NCBI GenBank assembly: GCA_900321655.1
Contig: ONWU01000006.1
Coordinates: 1 to 64,000 of the forward strand
Reading direction: 5' to 3'
Origin: an uncultured Bacteroidales bacterium
Lineage (GTDB): Bacteria > Bacteroidota > Bacteroidia > Bacteroidales > UBA932
Length of the DNA stretch: 64,000 nucleotides
Shown here: positions 16,137-24,458 of the stretch, in pieces
How the letters are laid out: each line of letters opens with the position of its first letter
How positions within the stretch are numbered: position 1 is the stretch's first letter
The notes under the pieces: model-generated
What the model saw: only the letters and a program-made list of their open reading frames with translations
Told to the model about the DNA's origin: nothing
Database searches by the model: none
Translations under genes and position numbers: made by a program

Positions 16137-17021
16137 CTAAAAATTAAGCTTGAGATGGTCTCCGATAAAGATGTTGAAGGCCGTGAGGAACTTTTGTCCC
16201 TTGAGGTACGGGAGATTTACGTGATGGGACTGGGGCCAGTAGCAGATGGCTTTTCCAGCCATGATCTGGGCAATGCGGTGCATCTTCTCCTGGTGCTCGG
16301 GAGTATCCCACACAGAGCCGAAATACTGACGTCCCATGGACTGATAGAAACGGGTCATCATCTTTCGGTCCATATGGAAAAGCCTCAGAAGAAGCGGGTT
16401 CAGGGCATAACCGCTCATATGGGAAAGGATGCTGAAATCCAGCAGGGGGTCTCCATAGCCGAAGCCACCGAGGTCTATCCAGTACACCTTCCCCTGGGCC
16501 GTAATGATGTTGCAGGGATTGAGGTCTCCGTGGAGGCAGGTGGTGACGGGCTCCAGCTGGTCGATATAGCCGATAAGCCGGGCCTTGATATCATCCGGGA
16601 TCAGCGGGGAGGCGGCAATCATCTCCCGCGCCCGCAAAGCCTTATTTTCAAAAAGGTCCGTATTGCAGGGCAAGGCGTGAAGCGCCTTGGCATAATCGGC
16701 CGTAATACCGGCAAGCTCGTCCAGCCGCTCAGGATGCTCGGAGATGATTTTTCCGAAAGACTCCTTTCCCACGATGCGCTGGACAATCATTCCATAGCGA
16801 TCCTCCCCGTCGGTCACAAATTCGTAAGGCTGGGCCGATGGAATGCCCATATCATAAACCGCCTTGGTACGGAGAAACTCCTCCTCGGCCTTTTCTTTGG
16901 AAATACTGGTCTTATTCAGTTTAAGGATTACCGAATCGTCCGTCTTGTGGTAGAAGGATTCTCCGAACCCTCCTCCACCAAAAGACACCCAGTCCTGCAG
17001 ATTAACCCTTGAAGCATCCAT
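16137..17021 (-). CDS. aminoglycoside phosphotransferase-like kinase (paralogue 2)
   Basis: This 294-residue protein-kinase-like-fold enzyme has a glycine-rich loop (SFGGGGFGESF), an ATP-binding Lys in VILKLNKT, the catalytic loop CLHGDLNPCN and the metal-binding WIDLGGFGYGDP, so the APH active site looks intact. APH enzymes phosphorylate small molecules such as aminoglycosides, choline or sugars. It starts 4 bases after the related kinase at 17026 and shares its layout, indicating a duplicated pair. It is the last gene of the four-gene phosphotransferase operon. Confidence 0.85.
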   Translation of the reverse strand: MDASRVNLQDWVSFGGGGFGESFYHKTDDSVILKLNKTSISKEKAEEEFLRTKAVYDMGIPSAQPYEFVTDGEDRYGMIVQRIVGKESFGKIISEHPERLDELAGITADYAKALHALPCNTDLFENKALRAREMIAASPLIPDDIKARLIGYIDQLEPVTTCLHGDLNPCNIITAQGKVYWIDLGGFGYGDPLLDFSILSHMSGYALNPLLLRLFHMDRKMMTRFYQSMGRQYFGSVWDTPEHQEKMHRIAQIMAGKAICYWPQSHHVNLPYLKGQKFLTAFNIFIGDHLKLNF

Positions 17022-17025
17022 ATAT

Positions 17026-17871
17026 CTACTGTTTAATCATTTTCTTAGCCAGCATTCCCAGGAAGAAACGCTCGGAAACCGTCAGGGGCTGAACGTGCCC
17101 CAGGTAGATGATATCCAGCGCGGCAAAACGCTGGCAGGTACGGTTGAATTCTTCCAGCCCCTCGGAACCATTATAGACAAGGGCAAAACGGTTCCAGAAC
17201 TCCACCATCTGCTTATCCGTCATATGGGCAATCTCCTGCACCCGCTTCTGGCGGCCGAAGATGTTGCAAAACAGGTAGAAATGCCCCAGATCGAAGAAGG
17301 GATTGCCGTGCGTGGCATTTCCCAAGTCTATCCAGTACGGCTTGTCATCCGCCATAATGAGGTTACTGAAAGTGAAGTCTCCGTGAAGAAGGGTAGGAGC
17401 ATCTTCCACGGAATCCACAAAATCCATCACCCTTTTCCGGGCCTTCTCGCTAAGCATCTTGGTAACCACAACGGCTTCCTTCATCCTTTCTTTCTTGGAA
17501 GGAATCACAGAACCGGCGCCAACCACCGTTCCGTGGAACTCCTTGGAAAGCAGTGCCATCTTTTCGGCATATTCCTCAATCTTGTCCGGGTTGTCTGCAC
17601 ACAGGCGGGCGAAGGACTTCTTGCCTTTGATTTCCTGGCACTTGATGGCCGCACGGCCGTTCACACTCACCAGCTCGATCATTTCCGGGGTGGGAACACC
17701 CAGCTCGAAAATGGCCTTGGAGAGATTGAATTCACTCACCAAGGCATCGGCCTGCGCCAGCTCCAGATAACTTTCTTTGATGAGCACACCGGGCTCTGCA
17801 TCATTGATATAGGTGGCACCGTTGCCGCCTTCCCCTATTTTGGTCCACTGGGTAATGTCAATTTCTTTCAT
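17026..17871 (-). CDS. aminoglycoside phosphotransferase-like kinase (TIGR02172-like)
   Basis: This 281-residue kinase-fold protein shows IGEGGNGATYIND (nucleotide loop), GVLIKESYL, a catalytic loop LLHGDFTFSNLIM and WIDLGNATHGNPFFDLGHFYL with the metal Asp. The look fits the TIGR02172 paralogous family common in Bacteroidota and Fibrobacter. The substrate is unknown. It lies 31 bases downstream of the PEP-synthase-like gene and 4 bases before its paralogue, so the four genes are likely one transcript. Confidence 0.85.
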   Translation of the reverse strand: MKEIDITQWTKIGEGGNGATYINDAEPGVLIKESYLELAQADALVSEFNLSKAIFELGVPTPEMIELVSVNGRAAIKCQEIKGKKSFARLCADNPDKIEEYAEKMALLSKEFHGTVVGAGSVIPSKKERMKEAVVVTKMLSEKARKRVMDFVDSVEDAPTLLHGDFTFSNLIMADDKPYWIDLGNATHGNPFFDLGHFYLFCNIFGRQKRVQEIAHMTDKQMVEFWNRFALVYNGSEGLEEFNRTCQRFAALDIIYLGHVQPLTVSERFFLGMLAKKMIKQ

Positions 17872-17902
17872 CTTAGTTCGTTTTTATGAACTGCAAAGAT
17901 AA

Positions 17903-20242
17903 TTAAATCCTTGAAATTCTGCCACGACTGGCATCCATCACAATGCGGTCTCCGTCTTTGAGCACCTTGGTGGCGCCTTTCACATTAACGATGGTAGGAA
18001 GGCCATATTCACGGGCCACAACGGCTCCGTGAGAGAGCGAAGAACCGATTTCTGTAATCAGGCCGTTCACCACGGAATAATACGGCGTCCAGCCGATATC
18101 CGTAAACCTTGCCACCATAATCTCTCCCTTCTGCAGCTTGTTGGCATCCTCGGCCGAATGCACAATCCGGACAACGCCCTCACATTCCCCGTTGGAAACC
18201 GGCACACCGGACAGGCAGCCGTCGGCGGGATCCAGGTCAAAGACATCGGCCACCGGTTTTCCCATATAAGTATCGTCGAAGGAAAGCTCTTCCTGAATGG
18301 CGTACGCCTTTCTTCGACGGATGGCCTGGGCCACCAGCGCGCTTTCTCCCTCCAGGAGCCGGCCGATTTCCTCGTGCGGGAAGAAATAGATAAGGTCTGC
18401 GTCTTGAAGAAGGCCATCGTCCACCAGCAGGGCCGCCAGACGGGCATACTGGGTTTTGAACAGATCGATCATCTCGATAAGACGGGACTTGGTATATTCC
18501 CTGTCCACCACTGCCTGACGGGAACGCTTCGCAAAAGAGATGCAGGCGGCCTTCAGCAGCGGATTCTTCACAAAATCAAACTCTTTCCGGTAATCGATCA
18601 CCGCCTCCTTCTGGGCCAGGCTCATGGGCGAACGGATGATGCTGGAAAGGTAATTCATCAGCGGCAGCTCATCCTCCCGCCAGGGTTTGTTCCTCAGTTC
18701 GGCCTCTTTGATGCAGCGGTGACCGTGATGGGCCAGGAAGTCCAGATACTGGCGGTGAAGGTCCTTATCGGCCTGGATATAGTCCAAAAGTTCCTGCGGG
18801 CCGAAATCCAGCGCCCGAGGCTCCTGCTTCTTGATCACCCGGGCCATCTGCTGCAGGCGCGAAAGGATATCGGCGCTTTCGATGTGCGGGATGTTGGAAA
18901 GAAGGCGCGACAGGAAGGACTGATACTCCTTCTTGTCCGGGAAAAAGGGGTCTACCATCTGGTAGAGCGTACTGCTGGCGCTGCCGGAATAGGCCGATGA
19001 GGCATAGTGGTAGATAAGGCTCTCGTCCAGAAGGGCCAGGTTGGCGGTAATGCTCGAATAAAGCTCCCGGGCCGATGAACTGTCCGTAAAATGCACCCGG
19101 GTCAGGAGCTCGTCAAACTTTTTCATGGCACCATGGCCGGAAAGGACGAAGGAGAGGAACTTGACGGAGTTGATGCCGCGGACCAACGGGCTGGAAAAAG
19201 GAATCGTGATGGGCGGATAATCGTGGTATTCGCCCATAATGGAAAGGTTCATGGACTGAGGGTCTGCGATGCCCACCTTCGCATGCATTTCGTACAGCAG
19301 GTTCATATCGAAGAACAGATGGCCCGAGATGGAAGAGATCAGCCGAAGGGGCGTCTCGTCATAGGGCGAACGGCAGACGCCCGCCTTGGCCCGCATATAC
19401 CGCATTCCGTAGTCGATGGCCTTCACGGAGGTAGAAAGCGTGAGCGGAGTGACGGCTCCCGGCATCATCTCCCCCACATTCCGTTTGGTGAAAAGGTGTC
19501 CGGTAAGGTCATCATCCCTGTCAAACTCTTCAATATCAATAATCTCCGTAGTTATGGGACGCATCTGCAAAAGATACAGGACACCGCCGCAAAGAGCCCA
19601 TTCCACGTCCATTTCTCCTCCGAAGACGGTCCGCACTTTCTTCCCGGTCTCGTAGAGCAGTTTTACCTGCTCCTCGGAAAGGAGGTCATCGGCACAGGGC
19701 CGATAGCACTTGCGGGAAATCTGGTAGCGCCGGGCCGATACCTGCCCGGAAACCAGGTTCTCTCCCTGCCCCTTCACCGCCTCGATGAGGATGTGGGAGC
19801 CCTTGCCGGGATCGGCCGTAAAGAGAACGCCCGCCTTCTCGCTGTCTATCATCTCCTGCACCACAAGATTCATCCTGCCCTGGGACAGCTCAAAATGTCT
19901 GGCATAGTCCCGTACGCGGTCCGAATCCAGGGAAGAGAGGCACTTTTGGATGCTTTCCAGAAGATGGGAACGGTCTACGAACAGGCAGGTTTCGTACTGA
20001 CCGGCGTTGGAGGCCTCGGCCCCGTCTTCATTGGAGGCCGATGAACGCACGGAAACTTGAGCGACGCCCAGGGCATCGAAGGCCTGGAAAACAGCCTCCT
20101 CTTCAATGGAATCAATATCGGTAATGACAAATCCTTTGGGAACGGTAAATCCGTTTCTGACCAGTAAATCCAGTCCTTTTGCTTTCCCTCCCACCCGGGA
20201 ATAAAGCTCCTCGGGCAATGCTCCTAACGGATATATCTTCAT
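17903..20242 (-). CDS. PEP synthase / rifampin-phosphotransferase-like dikinase
   Basis: This 779-residue enzyme has an N-terminal PPDK/PEPS ATP-grasp domain (residues about 1-230: SVRSSASNEDGAEASNAGQY, VVQEMIDSEKAGVLFTADP, MDVEWALCGGVLYLLQMRP) and a C-terminal swivelling PEP-utiliser domain with phospho-accepting His738 in SLSHGAVVAREYGLPTIV. The central region (240-650) is unlike the PEP/pyruvate barrel, and total length and the LSHG motif fit rifampin phosphotransferase better than PEP synthase. It would transfer the ATP beta-phosphate to a small molecule. Its start overlaps the stop of the CrtC-like gene in ATGA. Confidence 0.88.
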   Translation of the reverse strand: MKIYPLGALPEELYSRVGGKAKGLDLLVRNGFTVPKGFVITDIDSIEEEAVFQAFDALGVAQVSVRSSASNEDGAEASNAGQYETCLFVDRSHLLESIQKCLSSLDSDRVRDYARHFELSQGRMNLVVQEMIDSEKAGVLFTADPGKGSHILIEAVKGQGENLVSGQVSARRYQISRKCYRPCADDLLSEEQVKLLYETGKKVRTVFGGEMDVEWALCGGVLYLLQMRPITTEIIDIEEFDRDDDLTGHLFTKRNVGEMMPGAVTPLTLSTSVKAIDYGMRYMRAKAGVCRSPYDETPLRLISSISGHLFFDMNLLYEMHAKVGIADPQSMNLSIMGEYHDYPPITIPFSSPLVRGINSVKFLSFVLSGHGAMKKFDELLTRVHFTDSSSARELYSSITANLALLDESLIYHYASSAYSGSASSTLYQMVDPFFPDKKEYQSFLSRLLSNIPHIESADILSRLQQMARVIKKQEPRALDFGPQELLDYIQADKDLHRQYLDFLAHHGHRCIKEAELRNKPWREDELPLMNYLSSIIRSPMSLAQKEAVIDYRKEFDFVKNPLLKAACISFAKRSRQAVVDREYTKSRLIEMIDLFKTQYARLAALLVDDGLLQDADLIYFFPHEEIGRLLEGESALVAQAIRRRKAYAIQEELSFDDTYMGKPVADVFDLDPADGCLSGVPVSNGECEGVVRIVHSAEDANKLQKGEIMVARFTDIGWTPYYSVVNGLITEIGSSLSHGAVVAREYGLPTIVNVKGATKVLKDGDRIVMDASRGRISRI

Positions 20243-21255
20243 CTTTTGATCGTTTGCAAATCTCTCTGGTTAAAGAAACGGCTGCTCTCAGCGTTAAAGC
20301 CGATTTCCAGAATGCCCCGGCATACCTTGCCCCCCAGATTAAACTCGGCAATGTTCTCGTGGAGGATATACTCTCCCCCCTGGAAATGGTAGGTGACCCC
20401 CGCCAGCCGCTTGACTTCCACGGGAAGCGTCTGTCCACTATCCAGCCGCACGCTGAACTGGAGCTGCCCGGGCACCTCTCCCCTGCTCACTTCCCCCAGA
20501 TCCAGCCGGGATTCCAGCATACAGTGCATCCCGGCCGCGTCCCGGAAATGGCCCACTTCCAGGGCCGACATCACCGGATAGGAAACCAGGGAATAGTTGT
20601 ACTGGCAGTCCTCACCGACCGCCATCAGCCACAGGTGATTGTTCATATAGTTCCAGTCCCTCCTTCCGAAGGAATGGTCCCTCACGCAGGGAAGCCGGAA
20701 AGAAAGAGACTCCCCGTTGAGGGTCAAATTCCCCTCCAGGACCCCTTCCTGCTCATAGTGGCACTGTCCGCTCACATTCTGGAGGTCGGCAAAAAACTTC
20801 CGGTTCCACTTCTCGTTGGCAATGCCGGCAGCCATTCTTTCGGCCGGCATATCGCAGGTGAAATCTACCGGAGCCTGCGTAGCCGCAAAAGTGGCAGAGA
20901 ACACGGCCTCGTCCTTCTCATTAAGGACACCTTTGAAGGAAACCGTCCAGTTCTCCCCCTCTCTCTTCACGGAAAGCGGAGACTCCCCGCTGGAGAATAA
21001 TTCCTGCTTCAGGGAATAGACCTTTCCATCCAGATATACGCAGAACCAGGATTCGTCCATGTTTATGCGCCGTCCCAGGCGCGCAAACACGGACATCCTG
21101 TCATTGTGTGCAGAAAAATAATAGGAATTATTCAGAAAAGGATCCTTTGCACCCTCCAGGGTGAAACTTTCGGCCTTTGCGTAATCAAAAGGATTTTCCA
21201 GATTCCTTTTGGCCACCGCACGGGTCATAATGGCCTTCTTCAAGCGAAAGAACAT
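20239..21255 (-). CDS. CrtC/AttH-like (DUF7064/DUF7065-like) protein
   Basis: This 338-residue protein has no signal peptide and is mostly beta. Its N-terminal part contains NSYYFSAHNDRMSVFARLG and its C-terminal part carries RDHSFGRRDWNYMNNHLWLM, the hallmark RDHS-G-RxW of hydroxyneurosporene-synthase-like double-lipocalin proteins. Those act on hydrophobic small molecules or have unknown roles. It heads the operon and is translationally coupled to the PEP-synthase-like gene, so the two probably act on the same compound. The ATG at 21255 is preferred over a GTG two codons upstream. Confidence 0.72.
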   Translation of the reverse strand: MFFRLKKAIMTRAVAKRNLENPFDYAKAESFTLEGAKDPFLNNSYYFSAHNDRMSVFARLGRRINMDESWFCVYLDGKVYSLKQELFSSGESPLSVKREGENWTVSFKGVLNEKDEAVFSATFAATQAPVDFTCDMPAERMAAGIANEKWNRKFFADLQNVSGQCHYEQEGVLEGNLTLNGESLSFRLPCVRDHSFGRRDWNYMNNHLWLMAVGEDCQYNYSLVSYPVMSALEVGHFRDAAGMHCMLESRLDLGEVSRGEVPGQLQFSVRLDSGQTLPVEVKRLAGVTYHFQGGEYILHENIAEFNLGGKVCRGILEIGFNAESSRFFNQRDLQTIKR

Positions 21256-21281
21256 AGTCACTACAATTCAGTTTTCGGGTG

Positions 21282-21289
21282 CAAAGGTA
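21282..21289 (-). promoter_or_regulatory. -7 box of the phosphotransferase operon
   Basis: The minus strand reads TACCTTTG, an exact TAnnTTTG element, 26 bases upstream of the ATG at 21255. Its -33 region would lie in the 3' end of the TonB receptor gene. Confidence 0.55.
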
Positions 21290-21294
21290 CAAAA

Positions 21295-23301
21295 TTAAAA
21301 AGGAACCACCATCTTGAAGGATATATTCCGGCCCATATTGTAAATGCCGATATACTTAAGCCGGCTAAGATGTGGAGCATACGCCACATCCGTCAGGTTG
21401 GAACCCACCAGATACAGGGAGAAGCGCGTCTTCCCGGCAATCACCACATCCGTACCGGCCGATGCGCCCAGCAGAAGATAGGCGGGCGTTGCCGTCTCCG
21501 TATTGTCCTTGGCGTAAAAACGGTCCTGGCGCAGGTTCCAGTCCAGATTAAGGGCCACATAAGCATTGTTGAAGATGCGGCCGCCGTGGGTGATTTCCCA
21601 CTTCACCTCCGAAAACAGGCGGGGTGCCGGGATAAGCGGCAGATAGTCTCCCCCCCTCTCCCTCGCAAAGACGCAGGAGAAAGCGCTGCTCAGGTGCAGC
21701 TGGTGGACAGGATGCACATCTATGCCAATCTCTCCGCCCCGGAGGTGCGCAAGGCCGCTTTTGAAAACATACACCGGAAGGTCTTCATCGGCAACCTCCC
21801 CGTTCCGGGCGGCAAAGATATAATTGTCTATCCGGCTGGCAAACAGGGCTGCCTGGACGGAGACGTACTTAGAGCTGAAATCCAGGCCCAGATCTCCCTG
21901 CAGGCTGTATTCGGGCCGAAGGTCCTTGTTTCCCACCTCGAAGCGGAAGGTGCCTTCGTGCTCTCCGTTGGAGCCCAGTTCCGCCAGATTGGGAGCGCGG
22001 AAACCCCGGGCCACATTGGCGCGGAAGGTGAAATGCTCTCCCAGGGGACGCACGGCGCCGATGCTGGCGCTAAAGCCCGGGAAGCGGCGGGAGAAGTCCT
22101 CGAACCGGCCTTCCAGGGCCTCGCTGTGCAGCCAGCGCATATCGAAGCGCACGCCGCCGGAAAGCGTCCACGCCCCCAACGCCTTGGAAGCCGTGGCAAA
22201 GACACCGGCATCGAAGAGGCCATAGGCGGGAATCAGGTATTCATCTCCCAGGTTGTCGCTCTTCTGGAACATGCCGGCCAGGCCGAAGGCCGTTTTCCAG
22301 CCGCTTCCCAGCGTTCCCTGCCAGCGGACATCGTAGTTGACGGTATTCAGCTTGAAATCCAGTCCCGGCTCGGAGGCAGATTCCTCATACTCCTGCCGGC
22401 GATTCTGCTGCCAGCCAAGAAGGACCTTCAGATTGCCGGGGCCCAGGTGGATGGTGTTGTCCCAGCCCAGCTTGTAGTGACGCACCTGCTGGAAAGGAAG
22501 CTCCAGCCGGTAGCCAAAATTCTCTCCCTCCCCTTCAATCATTCCGGGCGTCAGGTGGAAGTAGGTAAAACGAAGCCGGGAATAGCCCCAGGAGGCATTC
22601 TTGCCCACAAGGGCCGATGCCGAACGCTGCCGGAAGCCCGAATTGGAGACCGGCCCGTTCAGGGAATTGCGGTAGGCACGGGCATATTTGTCCGAAAATC
22701 GGCCGCCCCAGATCCAGCCGGAAGTATTGCCGTCGACAGCCAGGGTATAGGCCGCCAGACCGTTGTTGGTCTGGTATTCCGCGCCCACCATACCCCCAAT
22801 TTCTCCAGGGGCACGCACGGGATCCGGACGGAAAATGATGATACCGGCCAGGGCGTCCGATCCGTACATCAGGGAAGCCGGTCCCTTGAGGATTTCCACC
22901 GAATGCACTCCGGCGCCATCCACCTCAATGCCGTGTTCGTCTCCCCACTGCTGGCCTTCCTGGCGGAAGCCGTCGCTCACCACTACCACGCGGTTGTAAC
23001 CCATTCCTCGGATAACGGGCTTGGAGATGCCGCCTCCGGTACTGATTTCGCTCACGCCCGGCTGGGTGGCAATGATATGGATGATGTTTCCTCCCGCCCG
23101 GGAGGAAAGGTCTGCGGGCCGAATCACGGAAATGGGCGTACTCATTTCCTTCATCTTGGCGTCTCCTGCCAGGCCCGTGACCACTATCTCTTTCAGCTCC
23201 AAGTGTTTAAAGAACACATCCGTGGAGTCCGGTTCGCTCTGCTGAGCAGCCGCCGTCACGCACAGCAGTGACAGCGACAGAAATAAAAATATCTTTTTCA
23301 T
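21295..23301 (-). CDS. TonB-dependent outer-membrane receptor
   Basis: This 668-residue receptor has a signal peptide (MKKIFLFLSLSLLCVTAAAQ), a likely TonB box around LKEIVVTG, a plug domain (STPISVIRPADL, GISKPVIRGMGYNRVVVVSD, VEILKGPASLMYGSDALAG) and a 22-strand barrel ending with aromatic NISFKMVVPF. It has no carboxypeptidase-like N-terminal domain and no SusD partner, so it is the siderophore/metal/cobalamin class rather than a SusC. The RQEGQQWGDEHG insert in the plug is distinctive. It is divergent from the DUF308 gene, with a palindrome between their promoters. Confidence 0.93.
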   Translation of the reverse strand: MKKIFLFLSLSLLCVTAAAQQSEPDSTDVFFKHLELKEIVVTGLAGDAKMKEMSTPISVIRPADLSSRAGGNIIHIIATQPGVSEISTGGGISKPVIRGMGYNRVVVVSDGFRQEGQQWGDEHGIEVDGAGVHSVEILKGPASLMYGSDALAGIIIFRPDPVRAPGEIGGMVGAEYQTNNGLAAYTLAVDGNTSGWIWGGRFSDKYARAYRNSLNGPVSNSGFRQRSASALVGKNASWGYSRLRFTYFHLTPGMIEGEGENFGYRLELPFQQVRHYKLGWDNTIHLGPGNLKVLLGWQQNRRQEYEESASEPGLDFKLNTVNYDVRWQGTLGSGWKTAFGLAGMFQKSDNLGDEYLIPAYGLFDAGVFATASKALGAWTLSGGVRFDMRWLHSEALEGRFEDFSRRFPGFSASIGAVRPLGEHFTFRANVARGFRAPNLAELGSNGEHEGTFRFEVGNKDLRPEYSLQGDLGLDFSSKYVSVQAALFASRIDNYIFAARNGEVADEDLPVYVFKSGLAHLRGGEIGIDVHPVHQLHLSSAFSCVFARERGGDYLPLIPAPRLFSEVKWEITHGGRIFNNAYVALNLDWNLRQDRFYAKDNTETATPAYLLLGASAGTDVVIAGKTRFSLYLVGSNLTDVAYAPHLSRLKYIGIYNMGRNISFKMVVPF

Positions 23302-23326
23302 TCTGAATACACAACCAAAACGCGTC

Positions 23327-23334
23327 CAAAGGTA
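23327..23334 (-). promoter_or_regulatory. -7 box of the TonB receptor gene
   Basis: TACCTTTG on the minus strand, 25 bases upstream of the receptor start. The palindrome 23345-23361 lies over its -33 region. Confidence 0.55.
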
Positions 23335-23344
23335 GGAAAAAATA

Positions 23345-23361
23345 CTTTGTTCCGAACAAAG
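23345..23361. promoter_or_regulatory. 17-bp palindrome, candidate shared operator
   Basis: CTTTGTTC and GAACAAAG are perfect 8-bp arms around one central base. The site sits over the -33 regions of two divergent promoters, for the TonB receptor (minus) and the DUF308 protein (plus). A dimeric repressor bound here would block both. The regulator is not encoded nearby. Confidence 0.55.
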
Positions 23362-23376
23362 ATGGCCGATTTTTAT

Positions 23377-23384
23377 TAACTTTG
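23377..23384 (+). promoter_or_regulatory. -7 box of the DUF308 gene
   Basis: TAACTTTG, an exact TAnnTTTG element, 33 bases upstream of the ATG at 23418. The palindrome centre lies 24 bases upstream of it. Confidence 0.55.
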
Positions 23385-23417
23385 CTTAAAGACACTAACT
23401 ACTAACCAATAACTATT

Positions 23418-23990
23418 ATGAAAAAAAGTACTAAAATCTGGCTGGCCATTACCGGCATCCTCCTCATCGCCCTGGGCGTAATCTGCATCATCCGCCCGGC
23501 AGACACCCTGTTCGCCACGGCTTGGCTCATCGGCCTTCTCACCCTCTTTGCAGGTATCTCCAAGCTGATGTTCACCTTCCGCACCCAGGCCTTCCTGCCC
23601 AACAGCGGCACCCGTGCCCTGTCGGCCATCCTGGAAATCATCGTGGGTATCATCTTCCTGGCCAACAGCCTCTTCCTGGCCATTTCCCTGCCCACCATCT
23701 TCGCCATGTGGATCCTCATCGAGAGTGTCGTCATCACCATTGACAGCTTCGACTATAAGAAAGTGGGCTTCTCTTACTGGTGGGTCATCCTCCTGCTGGG
23801 TATCTGCGGCATCGTTCTCAGCATCCTGGGCCTGAGGAATCCGGACGTCACCGCCGTCACCCTCTCCACCCTCATTGGTATCAGCATCATTTCCGTGGGC
23901 TGCGCATACATCCTGGCCCTGGCCGGTATCAACAAGTTTGAGAAAAAGATCGACAACTTCCGCAAGGAAATCACGGCCGATCTTCAGTAA
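23418..23990 (+). CDS. DUF308 / HdeD-like membrane protein
   Basis: This 190-residue protein has six membrane segments in three pairs, starting IWLAITGILLIALGVICI and ending ISIISVGCAYILALAG, followed by a short charged tail. This is the HdeD/DUF308 layout; E. coli HdeD is linked to acid resistance, but the biochemical role is unknown. Control from a palindrome shared with a TonB receptor suggests a link to metal or envelope stress. Its last 20 bases overlap the convergent acetyltransferase pseudogene. Confidence 0.88.
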   Translation: MKKSTKIWLAITGILLIALGVICIIRPADTLFATAWLIGLLTLFAGISKLMFTFRTQAFLPNSGTRALSAILEIIVGIIFLANSLFLAISLPTIFAMWILIESVVITIDSFDYKKVGFSYWWVILLLGICGIVLSILGLRNPDVTAVTLSTLIGISIISVGCAYILALAGINKFEKKIDNFRKEITADLQ

Positions 23991-24449
23991 GGACAAGTTC
24001 CAGAGCCGTATACTGCGTCTGCATTCCCATTGCCCGGTAGAAGGCCATTGCACCCGGATTCCCTTCCCAGGAATGCAAGGTCACATTGTAAAAGCCCTTC
24101 TCCCGGGCATAGGAGCAGACATATTCAAACAGCTTTTTGCCAATTCCCCGGTGCCGGCAGGAGGAATCCACACATAGATCGTCTATGTAAAGGGTTTTCA
24201 CCGGCAGCTGCGTGTCGGAGCAGAAGAACTGCTCCTGGCACATAACATAACCCAGAACAGTTCCCGCCTCCTCATAAACAAAAATGGGCAAGGCGGGATT
24301 TTGTAGCATCACGGAAAGCGCCGCCTCGTCATACTTCTGCCCGGATGGGCGGAAAAGATCCGGCCGGGCCCTCTGTGATGAACCAGCAGAATCTCCCTGA
24401 GCAGGGAAACCAGGGCGGGGATATCCCCCGTAGCAGCACGTCTTATCAT
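23971..24449 (-). pseudogene. GNAT acetyltransferase, frameshifted
   Basis: Reading from the ATG at 24449, the first frame gives MIRRAATGDIPALVSLLREI and LLVHHR, a typical GNAT start. Near 24371-24376 the frame breaks: the rest of the enzyme (ARPDLFRPSGQKYDEAALSV, VYEEAGTVLGYVMC, the acetyl-CoA loop SCRHRGIGKKLFEYV, MAFYRAMGM) continues in another frame to 23971. The total of 479 bases is 3n+2 and an AGAG run at the break suggests a 2-base insertion. It is 9 bases downstream of gltS. It could be a real inactivation or an assembly error. Confidence 0.8.
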
Positions 24450-24458
24450 CAGAAAACG

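Noticed and set aside
21106-23271. Long plus-strand frame of 721 residues
   Set aside because: It is the shadow of the TonB receptor; it has no family motifs, signal peptide or promoter.
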